From: Acinetobacter sp. NIPH 298
Lineage (GTDB): Bacteria; Pseudomonadota; Gammaproteobacteria; Pseudomonadales; Moraxellaceae
Direction of reading: 5' to 3'
DNA length: 64,000 bases
NCBI RefSeq assembly: GCF_000369505.1
Contig: NZ_KB850055.1
Coordinates: 1,178,001-1,242,000, forward strand
Shown here: positions 55,102 to 64,000 of the stretch, one piece after another
How positions within the stretch are numbered: the first letter of the stretch is position 1
Layout of the letters: the number at the start of each line of letters is the position of its first letter
Program-made: the position numbers and the translations under genes
The notes under the pieces: generated by a model
The model's database searches: none
The model's input: only the letters and a program-made list of their open reading frames with translations
What the model was told of the DNA's origin: nothing

Positions 55102-55803
55102 ATGAATGTTTTGATTGTTCATGCACATCCTGAAAAACTTTCTTTTACTGCGGCGCTAAAGAATATGGCCCAACAAACTTTTGAGCAATTAGGTTATACC
55201 GTTGAGGTTTCAGATTTATATGAAATGAATTTCAATCCAATAGCATCAAAAGATGATTTCGAACAGCTTAATCAACCAGAATATTTCAATTATGCACTTG
55301 AGCAACGTCATGCGTTGAAGCAACAACAATTTTCTAAAGATATTGAACTCGAAATTGAAAAAGTAAAACGTGCGGATCTGATTCTATTTAGCTTTCCATT
55401 GTATTGGACCTCTGTTCCCGCCATTTTAAAAGGCTGGATAGATCGCGTTTTTGTTTCTGGTCTTTTTTACGGTGGTAAGCGTTTTTATAATCATGGTGGC
55501 ATGACTGGGAAAAAAGCGATGCTTTGTTTGACTTTAGGCGGCCGCAGCAACATGTTTGGTGAGAACACAGTACATGGTCCTATTGAACATTATTTATCAT
55601 CTATCCAACGCGGCACACTCGCCTATGTTGGTTTTGAAGTTTTACCGCCATTTATGGCTTATCATGTTCCGTATATCAGCGATGAAGATAGACAAAATAT
55701 TTTAATGAATTTTGAAGACTATATTAAAAACTTAGATGATTTAGACGCGCTAGAATTTCCACAATTAGAAAATTTTGATGAAAAAATGAATCCGCTTACT
55801 TAA
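55102..55803 (+). CDS. NAD(P)H quinone oxidoreductase-like flavoprotein
   Basis: 233 residues of the Flavodoxin_2 family. The N-terminal FMN phosphate loop is VHAHPEKLSFTAAL; the middle has LILFSFPLYWTSVPAILKGWIDRVF and the flavin-ring part LCLTLGGRSNMFG. It would reduce quinones or other electrophiles with two electrons. It has no signal peptide. The divergent AraC gene and the repeats between them point to induction by a small-molecule ligand. A terminator follows at 55813. Confidence 0.85.
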   Translation: MNVLIVHAHPEKLSFTAALKNMAQQTFEQLGYTVEVSDLYEMNFNPIASKDDFEQLNQPEYFNYALEQRHALKQQQFSKDIELEIEKVKRADLILFSFPLYWTSVPAILKGWIDRVFVSGLFYGGKRFYNHGGMTGKKAMLCLTLGGRSNMFGENTVHGPIEHYLSSIQRGTLAYVGFEVLPPFMAYHVPYISDEDRQNILMNFEDYIKNLDDLDALEFPQLENFDEKMNPLT

Positions 55804-55812
55804 AAAATGAGA

Positions 55813-55860
55813 ATAGAGACTGCGACTAAGTCCCCAAGCAAAGTCACAGTCTCTATATTT
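55813..55860. terminator. Bidirectional terminator between convergent genes
   Basis: ATAGAGACTG (55813-55822) pairs with CAGTCTCTAT (55847-55856); ACT/AGT inside extend it. ATTTGTT follows on the plus strand. Confidence 0.72.
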
Positions 55861-55869
55861 GTTAAATTC

Positions 55870-56619
55870 TTATTTGTTCGCCTGTTGGAGTTTATAACAT
55901 TCGTCTAGTGCAAGCTCATAATAAGCCAAACCTTCTTGAGCAGCTAAGAACGCTTTTCGTTGCATGTCAGGATCTTTATCACAAAGTCTCTTTATCAGTT
56001 CCATTGCTTCATAAGGATGTAGGTCATCATAGTGAGCATGTGCTCTTAACCAAGCCAGCGATCGTTTATTGATATTGACCTCTGGGTTTTGGGTGTAACT
56101 TTGGACCCCTTTATAAACCTGTATACTCCAATCCCCTGTCGCCCATTCTATTGCCAGATTCGTAGCCGCAATACTTTCAGCTAAGCTACCTCGAAAGTTG
56201 ACATCCCATAAAAAATGATTGACGGCATTCATCGCTGCGGGTGGTCTGACCGTATTTAACATTTCAACCGTCAGCCCAAAACCGCCTGCCCAATCCTGAT
56301 ACCAACTCAGATGGCGCTCTTCAACTTTAATATTTTGAATCAGCCAATCACGAGTCTCGGTAACACCATTCTGTGAGAACGATGTGGCTTTGGCCAAGGT
56401 TCCAGCCATATATGAGGGAAAATGAGCAACTAAAGGATAAAAGTTCAATAATGCTGAACGAAAACATTCAAGGCTTAATGAACCACTAGCCATATCTAAA
56501 AATAAAGGGTGTTTGCTAACTCGTTCTTTTGCAGGCAAAAGTTCATCCCAGAACTTTTGTGACCACCCAGAATGAGCTGTAATTTCCAGTTTTGTTCCAT
56601 ATTGACTCATAGCAGTCAT
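55870..56619 (-). CDS. TenA/PqqC-like heme-oxygenase-fold protein, possible di-iron oxidase
   Basis: 249 residues. All-helical family with conserved acidic and His residues: SLECFRSALLNFYPLVAHFP, KVEERHLSWYQDWAGGFG (E-x-x-H type) and RAHAHYDDLHPYEAMELI. These agree with the metal ligands of heme-oxygenase-like di-iron oxidases, to which many proteins first called TenA regulators belong. It is not in a thiamine operon, so a thiaminase role is unlikely. Substrate unknown. AGGA precedes the ATG. Confidence 0.75.
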   Translation of the reverse strand: MTAMSQYGTKLEITAHSGWSQKFWDELLPAKERVSKHPLFLDMASGSLSLECFRSALLNFYPLVAHFPSYMAGTLAKATSFSQNGVTETRDWLIQNIKVEERHLSWYQDWAGGFGLTVEMLNTVRPPAAMNAVNHFLWDVNFRGSLAESIAATNLAIEWATGDWSIQVYKGVQSYTQNPEVNINKRSLAWLRAHAHYDDLHPYEAMELIKRLCDKDPDMQRKAFLAAQEGLAYYELALDECYKLQQANK

Positions 56620-56963
56620 TGCGATGCATCCTATTTCGTATGACTTGACTCAATCACATTCCATGATTGCTGCTTTTTTATAAATTGTATCCTAATATCC
56701 TAAATATACAATCACCATTCTTCGATTTGTAGTTGTTTTGTTTACCGATCATCTTTTTTATTGAAATCATTCTATTAGATTGCTTGAAAAACTCTAAAAA
56801 CCCGGAATTAGTGTAAGTTTTAAGCATAAAAAAGCCATTGTGACAAAAAATTGAGTTTTTTTGATTATCTAATACACATTTTATTTAATTCAGTGTAACG
56901 TAGTAAAAAAGAATACCTATATCTGACTTATATAAAAAATCTTTGGGAGTGGTGAGAGATAAA
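56620..56963. other. AT-rich divergent promoter region
   Basis: 344 bases between the TenA-like and diguanylate cyclase genes. No gene is seen. TTGAGT with TATCTAAT at about 56852-56875 is a possible promoter for the cyclase, but the match is weak. Confidence 0.45.
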
Positions 56964-58193
56964 ATGAAGTTGAAAGCTTCCAATATCTTGGGACAAGAAC
57001 AAATCGACTTGTTAATATCTCGCGGGCTAAATTTAGTTTGGTTTCCTAAAGAATTAGAAGCGATCTATCGAGATCAGTATAGAAATGAGGCTGCACACGA
57101 GTTTCGTTACCGTGGTCCCATCATTCTAGGTCTGTACCTTTTTCTTAGTTTCGGTATTTATCAAGTATTACCACCTGACATGCGACTTGAATGGATTGCC
57201 TACTATGGGTGGGTGGGTATTATTATCCTATTCGCATGGTTACTTTCCTTTCTTCAGGTTATGAATCGGTGGTTCGATCATTATGTCTGTATAGGTTCAA
57301 CAGGTGCTGTTGCCATTACATTCACTTTGATCAACGTATTGGAACAAGGCCAACACAACGTATTATTTCATGCTGCAATGATGTATGCAGTGGTCATTAT
57401 CTATGGTTTTGTGGGTATGCGTTTCTACACAGCGATCATTGCGGGTTGGTGTGGTGGTCTTGTGGGTGTTGCTGCCAGTACATGGTTAAATGGTTCAATA
57501 GATTGGACTTTTCTAAATAGGACATATACGTTTAGCAGTTTCTTAGGCATGGCCCTCGCCTATGCCACTGATCGCCAACATCGAGAGAATTATTTACAAA
57601 ATTGTATGATCGAATTAAATCGATTAGAGCTGATGCGCCAAGCACAACAGCTATCTATTCTATCGCAACAGGATGCTCTAACGGGCTTAGCAAATCGTCG
57701 CTATTTAGATGAAGTGCTTGAAAATGAATGGAAACGCGCAATGCGCCATGAAATGCCAATCACCATCATGATGATTGATATTGATTTCTTCAAACCATAC
57801 AACGATACCTTGGGGCATATACAAGGCGATCAATGTTTAAGACGTATTGCGATATCACTAGGTTCGCTCACCTCAAGAAGTGGCGATCTGGCCGCACGCT
57901 ATGGCGGAGAAGAGTTTTTGCTTCTATTTTCAATGACTGACCAAGAACAGGCATTGATACAAGTCAAAAGACTGATGGAGGTGGTACGTAATATAAATAT
58001 TAACCATCCTAAAAGTCCTGTTTCTAAGTACGTTACCATTAGTGTCGGTGTGACAACTATGACACCTAATATAAATGATAGCCTGTCAGGGTTTATTGCT
58101 CAGGCGGATCATGCTTTATATACTGCAAAGAGTAATGGCCGAAATCAGTATCATATTTCGGCTTCAGAAAACATGATTTCTGAGGCGCTATAA
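56964..58193 (+). CDS. Membrane-bound diguanylate cyclase (GGDEF)
   Basis: ATG 56964 follows GAGAGAT; a TTG 21 nt upstream is an alternative. The 409-residue protein has six predicted membrane segments (about 45-200), a short linker helix, and a GGDEF domain with DALTGLANRRYLDE, MIDIDFFKPYND and RYGGEEF. The allosteric I-site RSGD lies five residues before GGEEF, so product inhibition by c-di-GMP is expected. It makes c-di-GMP from two GTP. No EAL domain is present. Confidence 0.93.
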   Translation: MKLKASNILGQEQIDLLISRGLNLVWFPKELEAIYRDQYRNEAAHEFRYRGPIILGLYLFLSFGIYQVLPPDMRLEWIAYYGWVGIIILFAWLLSFLQVMNRWFDHYVCIGSTGAVAITFTLINVLEQGQHNVLFHAAMMYAVVIIYGFVGMRFYTAIIAGWCGGLVGVAASTWLNGSIDWTFLNRTYTFSSFLGMALAYATDRQHRENYLQNCMIELNRLELMRQAQQLSILSQQDALTGLANRRYLDEVLENEWKRAMRHEMPITIMMIDIDFFKPYNDTLGHIQGDQCLRRIAISLGSLTSRSGDLAARYGGEEFLLLFSMTDQEQALIQVKRLMEVVRNININHPKSPVSKYVTISVGVTTMTPNINDSLSGFIAQADHALYTAKSNGRNQYHISASENMISEAL

Positions 58194-58217
58194 CGTATTG
58201 TCAAAGCATCACCTAAA

Positions 58218-58257
58218 ACGATAAAAGCCACGCACATAATAAATATGTGCGTGGCTT
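58218..58257 (-). terminator. Terminator of the aroC operon
   Basis: AAGCCACGCACATA (58225-58238) pairs perfectly with TATGTGCGTGGCTT (58244-58257) around 5 nt. The minus strand continues TTATCGTTTTAG. It also sits 30 nt after the cyclase stop and may stop it too. Confidence 0.85.
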
Positions 58258-58269
58258 CGAATTTCTGAA

Positions 58270-59361
58270 TTAAGCTTCAATTGGTTTAAATGGTGGTACT
58301 ACATCCGCATTTTGTGCGCGGTGACGTAAAAAATGATCCATTAAAACAATAGCTAACATTGCTTCTGCGATTGGTGTTGCTCGCACGCCAACACAAGGAT
58401 CATGACGACCTTTGGTTAACACATCTGTGTTTTCACGCTCAATATTAATGGTTTTACCCGGTGTGGTAATACTTGCTGTCGGTTTTAGTGCAATGGCGAC
58501 ACGGATGGTTTGTCCACTCGAAATCCCACCCAAAATCCCACCTGCATGATTAGCAAGAAAACCATCTGTGGTCAATTCATCACGCGTTTCATGGCCAAAC
58601 TGTTCTGCAACGGCAAAGCCATCTCCAATTTCCACACCTTTTACTGCATTAATGCTCATCATTGCATGAGCAATATCAGCATCCAAACGGTCAAATACAG
58701 GTTCGCCCCAACCCACAGGTACTTTTTCAGCCAAGATCTCTAACTTTGCACCACAGCTTGTTCCTTGCTCACGCAAAGAAGTGACCAGTTGCTCAAAGCG
58801 TGGAACCGCATCGACATCACCACAGAAAAATGGATTATTCGGAACTTCAGCCCAATCTAGTTTCTCTGCAACTTCATTACCGATTTGAGTCACATGTCCG
58901 CGAATATTGATACCAAACTTTTCAGCTAGATACTTTTTCGCAATCCCACCCGCTGCAACACGCATTGCAGTTTCACGTGCGCTTGAACGACCACCACCAC
59001 GATAGTCACGGAAGCCATATTTTTGTGTATAGGTATAATCAGCATGACCTGGACGGAAAGTTTGCGCGATGTTGCCGTAATCTTTAGATTTTTGATCTGT
59101 ATTACGGATCAATAATCCAATCGGTGTGCCCGTAGTTTTACCTTCGAAGACACCTGAAATAATTTCAACTTGATCAGGTTCTTTACGTTGCGTGGCGAAC
59201 TTAGATGTTCCCGGTTTACGGCGATCTAAATCTTTTTGCAAATCTTCTTCACAAAGTTCAAGACCTGGCGGCACACCATCGACAATTGCCATTAAGCCAA
59301 CACCATGTGATTCACCACATGTTGTCACTCGAAAGAGTTGCCCAATACTATTCCCTGCCAT
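58270..59361 (-). CDS. aroC: Chorismate synthase
   Basis: 363 residues, full length. Family signatures are present: [18 protein letters not shown] near the N-terminus, [20 protein letters not shown] (FMN-binding) and [19 protein letters not shown] [17 protein letters not shown] near the end. It converts EPSP to chorismate, the last common step of aromatic synthesis. AAGGGGC lies just before the ATG. It follows prmB by 11 nt. Confidence 0.96.
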   Translation of the reverse strand: MAGNSIGQLFRVTTCGESHGVGLMAIVDGVPPGLELCEEDLQKDLDRRKPGTSKFATQRKEPDQVEIISGVFEGKTTGTPIGLLIRNTDQKSKDYGNIAQTFRPGHADYTYTQKYGFRDYRGGGRSSARETAMRVAAGGIAKKYLAEKFGINIRGHVTQIGNEVAEKLDWAEVPNNPFFCGDVDAVPRFEQLVTSLREQGTSCGAKLEILAEKVPVGWGEPVFDRLDADIAHAMMSINAVKGVEIGDGFAVAEQFGHETRDELTTDGFLANHAGGILGGISSGQTIRVAIALKPTASITTPGKTINIERENTDVLTKGRHDPCVGVRATPIAEAMLAIVLMDHFLRHRAQNADVVPPFKPIEA

Positions 59362-59372
59362 GCTTTTGCCCC

Positions 59373-60383
59373 TTAGTTTTGAACGGATTGCTGAAATACG
59401 TCTTTATAACGACGGCATTGTTCAGCTGTTAATGCAAAAATCCCAGAACCGCCTTTTTTGAACGTTAGCCAATGAAAATCAACTGTGTTGAAGTTTTGAC
59501 GCATTGCCCATTCTGAGTTTCCAACTTCAATAACGATTAGACCATCTTCAGTGAGATAATCAGCCGCTTGCGCTAACATTTTACGGACTAAATCCAAGCC
59601 ATCTTGACCAGCAGCCAATGCGAGCTCTGGCTCATGCAAAAACTCTTCTGGTAAATCTGCCATATCTTCTGCATCCACATACGGTGGATTGCTGATGATC
59701 AGGTCATATTGGTTTTCAGCAGGAATTTTTGCAAATAAATCAGACTCAAGCAAAGCGACTTGATACTGTTTATCATGATGTTCAGCGTTAATTGATGCGA
59801 CTTCCAATGCTTCTTTTGAAATATCAGTTGCATCAACTTCGGACTCTGGGAACGCATAAGCTAGTGCAATTGCAATACAACCAGAACCTGTACACATATC
59901 TAAAATACGTTGTGGTGTTTTAGGATTCTTATTTTCAGGCAAACTATTGATTGCCTCAAGCATCTGTCCATTTTCATCTAAGCAGTAAGGTGCAAAACGT
60001 TGTTCAATCAATTCTGCAATTGGTGAACGAGGAATAAGTACACGCTCATCGACATAAAATGGCTTATTAAAGAAATAAGCAAGATTTAATAAATAAGACG
60101 TTGGAATTCGATCATTGACACGGCGTTCCAATAAGCTCAAGAATTCAGCTTTTTCACTTGGCAATAACTTAGCATCTAAAATCTCTGGGTCAGCTTTCCA
60201 CTCAAGCGAGAGTGTTTGCAAAACCAGTGCAGCGCTTTCTGCAAAATAATCTTCTGTGCCTTGTCCTAAGTGTGCGTCGTATTGACGAAGTGCAGTTACA
60301 CCAAAACGAATAAAATCTCGAATGGTTACTAGATTTTCAGCCGCTTCTTGTAAATGTTCAGGGCTGATTGTAGGTCGCTCCAC
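59373..60383 (-). CDS. prmB: Ribosomal protein L3 glutamine methyltransferase
   Basis: GTG start with GGAG 8 nt upstream. The 336-residue protein has SAM motif I in [20 protein letters not shown] (about 168-187), and [14 protein letters not shown], whose NPPY binds the glutamine amide. The extended N-terminal domain and the fit with LSLEWKADP favour PrmB over PrmC. It methylates Gln of L3. The aroC-prmB pairing is common in gammaproteobacteria. Confidence 0.92.
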   Translation of the reverse strand: MERPTISPEHLQEAAENLVTIRDFIRFGVTALRQYDAHLGQGTEDYFAESAALVLQTLSLEWKADPEILDAKLLPSEKAEFLSLLERRVNDRIPTSYLLNLAYFFNKPFYVDERVLIPRSPIAELIEQRFAPYCLDENGQMLEAINSLPENKNPKTPQRILDMCTGSGCIAIALAYAFPESEVDATDISKEALEVASINAEHHDKQYQVALLESDLFAKIPAENQYDLIISNPPYVDAEDMADLPEEFLHEPELALAAGQDGLDLVRKMLAQAADYLTEDGLIVIEVGNSEWAMRQNFNTVDFHWLTFKKGGSGIFALTAEQCRRYKDVFQQSVQN

Positions 60384-60491
60384 TTAGGCGTCTCCAAAAG
60401 TGCTAATTGCAAAACGGTTTATTTTACCTGAGCCAAGAAAAGCAAAGCAACGCTTTAACAAGTTTCTAACCCGCTTGAGGCTTATTTAACA

Positions 60492-60525
60492 AGAAAAAAC
60501 CGCTTCAAATCAAAGAAACGGTTTT
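60492..60525 (-). terminator. Terminator of the VWA gene
   Basis: AAAACCG (60496-60502) pairs with CGGTTTT (60519-60525), with TTC/GAA inside. Six T follow on the minus strand. It lies 22 nt after the VWA gene stop. Confidence 0.8.
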
Positions 60526-60546
60526 ATATCCTATTTATTTAAATTT

Positions 60547-61734
60547 TTAACGTGACAAATATCTCGTCAGATCTTCGATGCCTTTCAAAGTCATCGGATA
60601 CATGTGATTTTCAAAAGTCTCTTTAATCCATTGAATCGTTTGGGTGTAATGCCAATAGCCTTCCAATTCAGGATTGAGCCAAGCTGTTTTGTCGAAGTGT
60701 TGGCGCAATCGTCTTAACCAGACTTCGCCTGCTTCTTCATTCATGTATTCGACAGAGCCACCAGCAGACTTTAACTCGTATGGTGCCATACTCGCATCAC
60801 CCACAACGATGACACGATAGTCACGCCCATAGGTATGGAATAGATCCCACGTATTCATCCGTGTTGAGCTACGGCGATGATTATCTTTCCAAACATAATC
60901 ATATAGACAGTTATGGAAATAAAAATATTCTAAGGTTTTGAATTCGGACTTCGCGGCACTAAACAGTTTTTCACATTCAGCAATATGAGCATCCATTGAA
61001 CCACCGACATCAAATAACATCAGTACTTTAATACGATTACGACGTTCAGGAACAAGCTGTACATCTAAAATGCCCTGCTTTGCTGTTTCGCGAATCGTAC
61101 CATCAACATCCAGCTCTTCAGCAGCACCTTGACGCGCAAACTTGCGTAAACGGCGCAAGGCGATTTGCATTTGGCGTGTACCCAAGACTTGATCATCATC
61201 TAGATTTTGGTACTTACGTTGTTCCCACACTTTTACCGCTGAACGTTTGCGCCCTGGTCCACCAATACGCACACCTTCAGGATGATCACCAAAAGCACCA
61301 AAAGGTGAAGTTCCACCTGTGCCCACCATGCGATTACCGCCTTGATGCTTCTTATGTTGTTCACGTAAACGCTCTTCCAACATCTTCATCAGTTCTTCTA
61401 GGGAACCTGCTTTTTGTAATTCGGCACGTTGCTCAGGAGTTAAATGCTTCTCTAATAGCTCCAGATCAAACCAATCTTTGGGCAGCTTATGAACTTGTTT
61501 AAGCAATTCATCTAGATCGAAAGTTTCAATGCCATCGAAATAGTCTTTCATGGCACGATCAAACTTATCAAAGAAGCGTTCATCTTTAACTAAAACTGTT
61601 TTAGCCAGTTGATAGAACTGTTCTTGATCAGCAAACACAAGCCCTGATGCAACCGCCTGATTGAGATCAATCAGTTCACGCGTTGTGACTGGCACCCCAT
61701 ATTTGCGTAAGGTGTAAAACAATCGAACAAACAT
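60547..61734 (-). CDS. VWA domain protein, CoxE-like
   Basis: 395 residues, no signal peptide. The C-terminal half is a von Willebrand A domain with the metal site DVGGSMDAHI (in place of DxSxS) and VIVVGDASMAPYE. The N-terminal half has helical CoxE-like parts (FVRLFYTLRKYGVPVTTRELIDL). It follows the MoxR-type ATPase by 12 nt; such pairs are thought to insert cofactors or remodel complexes. Client unknown. Confidence 0.85.
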   Translation of the reverse strand: MFVRLFYTLRKYGVPVTTRELIDLNQAVASGLVFADQEQFYQLAKTVLVKDERFFDKFDRAMKDYFDGIETFDLDELLKQVHKLPKDWFDLELLEKHLTPEQRAELQKAGSLEELMKMLEERLREQHKKHQGGNRMVGTGGTSPFGAFGDHPEGVRIGGPGRKRSAVKVWEQRKYQNLDDDQVLGTRQMQIALRRLRKFARQGAAEELDVDGTIRETAKQGILDVQLVPERRNRIKVLMLFDVGGSMDAHIAECEKLFSAAKSEFKTLEYFYFHNCLYDYVWKDNHRRSSTRMNTWDLFHTYGRDYRVIVVGDASMAPYELKSAGGSVEYMNEEAGEVWLRRLRQHFDKTAWLNPELEGYWHYTQTIQWIKETFENHMYPMTLKGIEDLTRYLSR

Positions 61735-61746
61735 TGAAAAACACTC

Positions 61747-62598
61747 TTAACGGCGTGACATAAAGGCTAAACGTTCAAGGAGTTGTACATCTTGTTCATT
61801 TTTAATCAAAGCGCCATAAAGCGGAGGAATCGCTTTAGATTTATCATGATTACGTAATACATCTTCAGGCATATCATCTGCCATTAATAGGCTTAACCAA
61901 TCAATGAGTTCTGAAGTTGACGGTGGTTTCTTTAAATTTGGAACTTGGCGTAGTTTAAAGAAGACTTGCAAAGCCTCACTGACCAAGGTATTTGAGATAC
62001 TTGGAAAATGAACCGCGATAATGTCACGCATCGTTGCTTCATCAGGGAATTCAATATAATGGAAGAAACAACGGCGCAAGAATGCATCAGGCAATTCTTT
62101 CTCATTATTCGAAGTAATAATCACGATCGGACGCTGTATCGCGGTGACCGTCTCACCTGTTTCATATACATAAAACGACATTTTGTCGAGCTCATGCAAT
62201 AAATCATTTGGGAATTCGATATCTGCTTTGTCGATTTCATCAATCAACAACACACAACGTTCTTCACTGGTAAATGCTTCCCATAATTTACCCGGTTTAA
62301 TATAGTTTTTAATGTCGTAGACACGATCATCACCTAACTGGCTATCACGCAGTCGTGACACTGCATCATATTCATACAAACCTTGCTGCGCTTTGGTCGT
62401 TGATTTGATATGCCAAGTAATGAGCTTTAAACCCAGACTTTCTGCAACCTGTTCAGCAAGTAATGTTTTACCTGTGCCCGGCTCGCCTTTTACCAATAAC
62501 GGTTTTTGTAGCGCACGTGCAGCTTTTACTGCAAGTTTCAGGCTATCAGTAGCAATATATTGATCTGTACCAGCGAAGTGTTGTGTATCAGCAGACAT
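61747..62598 (-). CDS. MoxR-family AAA+ ATPase
   Basis: 283 residues: Walker A KGEPGTGKTLLAEQVA (about 36-52), Walker B VLLIDEIDKAD, sensor 1 VIITSNNEKELPDAFLRRCF. AAGG precedes the ATG. It is the upstream partner of the VWA protein, as in CoxD/CoxE or MoxR systems. It probably acts as a chaperone-like remodeller. Confidence 0.9.
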   Translation of the reverse strand: MSADTQHFAGTDQYIATDSLKLAVKAARALQKPLLVKGEPGTGKTLLAEQVAESLGLKLITWHIKSTTKAQQGLYEYDAVSRLRDSQLGDDRVYDIKNYIKPGKLWEAFTSEERCVLLIDEIDKADIEFPNDLLHELDKMSFYVYETGETVTAIQRPIVIITSNNEKELPDAFLRRCFFHYIEFPDEATMRDIIAVHFPSISNTLVSEALQVFFKLRQVPNLKKPPSTSELIDWLSLLMADDMPEDVLRNHDKSKAIPPLYGALIKNEQDVQLLERLAFMSRR

Positions 62599-62644
62599 TT
62601 TTAAAACCTTATTTTTCTATCTTTAACAATGTGTGGATGTATAT

Positions 62645-63034
62645 CTAAACTGAACGTGCAGTTTTATTTGCCGTGTATTTTGACCAGCAAAAGCCAATCA
62701 ATAGACCAGTACCAATGACGAATAAAATCAATGATAAGTTCGACCAGATTAAAACATGTTCTTTGGTGAGCACACCAAAAATCAAACCAAAAATGGCAGG
62801 TGCTAATGCTGAATTAGGACCTTCTGAAATCGTGGGTGTTGCAAGAATCGCAAAAGCAACAATCCATAGGATTCCACCAATTGGGGTTGGTAAGCGTGTC
62901 ATCAAACGATACCAACACCACAATGCAATGAGTGTCCCAGTAACATAAACAATGATTGCAACATTCTCTTCAGGAAATTGATCAAGTACCGAAAGAATGT
63001 TTGCCCATATTGCAGTTAACGTTTCAAGCACCAC
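62645..63034 (-). CDS. Small inner-membrane protein of unknown function
   Basis: 129 residues with four predicted membrane segments (about 20-42, 48-66, 73-90 and 95-116) and a basic C-terminal end. It overlaps the end of ycgL by 11 nt, so translation is coupled. I do not recognise the family. Confidence 0.75.
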   Translation of the reverse strand: MVLETLTAIWANILSVLDQFPEENVAIIVYVTGTLIALWCWYRLMTRLPTPIGGILWIVAFAILATPTISEGPNSALAPAIFGLIFGVLTKEHVLIWSNLSLILFVIGTGLLIGFCWSKYTANKTARSV

Positions 63035-63329
63035 GCAAACCCTCTGGTTCTACCGCATTTGGATTGATTAATCCCTCAGGCGGCATCTGCATAAAAAAGC
63101 CTTTGGTCTGTAATGAGTCTAAAACATGAAGCACATTTACACGTGCAAGTTTACGTTCAGGATGAAGTTCTAAATGCATCACAAAAGTTGCTTTACCAAA
63201 TGCTTGTAGAACTGTTTCAGGAACACCTTCAAATGGATTTTCGAGTTCCTTGTCATCAGAATGGTTTGGACGAGCAATATACATATACATTTCGTCTTTT
63301 TTGCTCGATCTATAAATATCGCAGTGCAT
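63024..63329 (-). CDS. YcgL-family protein
   Basis: 101 residues. The family pattern is full: [18 protein letters not shown] at the start, [44 protein letters not shown] and [11 protein letters not shown]. The role is unknown. It is placed downstream of rnd, as in many gammaproteobacteria. Confidence 0.92.
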   Translation of the reverse strand: MHCDIYRSSKKDEMYMYIARPNHSDDKELENPFEGVPETVLQAFGKATFVMHLELHPERKLARVNVLHVLDSLQTKGFFMQMPPEGLINPNAVEPEGLRGA

Positions 63330-63467
63330 GTTTACTCACAACTCTTAACAATCTTAGGGGCCGTTGGTCTCGATGTTATCTCAACAGACCATAAACAGCA
63401 TACATGAAAAAAAACACAGGTACATTAATGAATGTTAACGCAACAGTCGAATTTTTGACTACCTTGT

Positions 63468-64000
63468 TTATCTAGAAATTTTCATTTGTGTGGCTAAATA
63501 TTCAGTGTCCTGCTGCAACAGTGCAATCAAGGGTTGTGTCAAAACATCATAACGCCACCCAAGTAAATAGCTTGGTAACTCCTGCTCAGGCAAATGAAAA
63601 ACCACATGCTCATAAATCGCATTCAGCCATTTTTTACGCAGCAAGACTTCTTTTGGTATTCCTGTTTGCATAACAATATCTTCGATCAGCGCATCTACTT
63701 TAGGCGCAACTTCTTTAGAATTACTTTTTACTGGTCGAGCCATTTTTAATGGCCAATCATTTTCAGGAGGTAAAAACTTCAACAAATCTAAAATCGTTCG
63801 ACCATGCTCACGTACCACATTTGGTCGTATTTCTTTGATCTGAGCCAGTTGAAAATTATTGTGTGGGTTCTTTTCCACCAAGTCGAGCATGGTGGTGTTT
63901 TTCAGAATGAAACTGCGTGGCTGGTTCATTGCTTTGGTAATTTGATCGCGCCAAATACTCAATTGTTGTAACTGCATCAGCTCACGGCGTGTATGACGAT
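63468..64000 (-). CDS. rnd: Ribonuclease D, C-terminal part (5' end beyond right edge)
   Basis: The frame is open from the edge to the stop at 63468; an internal ATG at 63977 is not the true start, because codons before it continue the family sequence (HTRRELMQLQQLSIWRDQ). The visible 177 residues hold the HRDC helical domains: MNQPRSFILKNTTMLDLVEKNP and IRPNVVREHGRTILDLL. The DEDD nuclease domain must lie outside the window. RNase D trims tRNA 3' ends. Confidence 0.88.
   Translation of the reverse strand, partial: RHTRRELMQLQQLSIWRDQITKAMNQPRSFILKNTTMLDLVEKNPHNNFQLAQIKEIRPNVVREHGRTILDLLKFLPPENDWPLKMARPVKSNSKEVAPKVDALIEDIVMQTGIPKEVLLRKKWLNAIYEHVVFHLPEQELPSYLLGWRYDVLTQPLIALLQQDTEYLATQMKISR

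Noticed and set aside
1..64000. CRISPR arrays, tRNA or rRNA genes, insertion sequences and prophage
   Set aside because: No regularly spaced repeats, cloverleaf sequences, rRNA stretches, transposases or integrases were recognised by reading; a tRNAscan or repeat search was not possible.

Overview
The window looks like an Acinetobacter chromosome. It is AT-rich, and it carries a Slam/hemophilin heme cluster, a DcaP-type porin, an AAHS-type transporter, a PepSY/DUF3649/DUF3325 set and an rnd-ycgL pair, all familiar from that genus. The genus is inferred from protein content; the species cannot be decided. I saw no rRNA, tRNA, CRISPR array or insertion sequence.

Layout. 1-1642 is the 5' part of a large PHP-ATPase fusion (TrlF-like) running off the left edge, in visibly AT-richer DNA. 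2030-6053 is a nitrogen-type ABC uptake locus: a NikR-like regulator without most of its nickel ligands, a lipoprotein binding protein, and a convergent permease/ATPase pair. Three sigma-54-type promoter elements lie in this locus. 6121-18260 is a heme-iron block: Fur palindrome, fecI-fecR, a transducer-type TonB receptor (hphR), a secreted hemophilin (hphA), its Slam exporter (hsmA), tonB, hemO, a YbaN-like membrane protein, then a second Fur-boxed DUF3649-PepSY-DUF3325 operon.

18306-32910 is catabolic: a fused indolepyruvate:ferredoxin oxidoreductase-family enzyme with a divergent LysR regulator, the leucine/isovalerate operon liuABCDE, a divergent TetR regulator, an acyl-CoA synthetase and a methyltransferase. 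33207-38724 adds a DcaP porin, an AAHS-type transporter, a thiolase and a 3-oxoacid CoA-transferase, which would carry the acetoacetate made by LiuE to acetyl-CoA. 38957-42852 has a LysR regulator, an SRPBCC protein and a siderophore receptor.

42979-50286 concerns copper and oxidative stress: divergent copZ and copA promoters with 19-bp spacers, cueR, a DUF1826-like protein, then a two-component system divergent from a secreted GlcG/HbpS-type protein and a secreted hydroxyisourate hydrolase. An 18-bp site one mismatch from the E. coli CusR/HprR box lies between them. 50562-58193 holds VF530, a secreted metallophosphoesterase, an AraC regulator divergent from a quinone reductase, a TenA-like di-iron protein and a diguanylate cyclase. 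58270-64000 is core genome: aroC, prmB, a VWA/MoxR pair, a small membrane protein, ycgL and the 3' part of rnd.

Many annotated starts were moved downstream of the longest frame to fit ribosome binding sites, signal peptides or family length.
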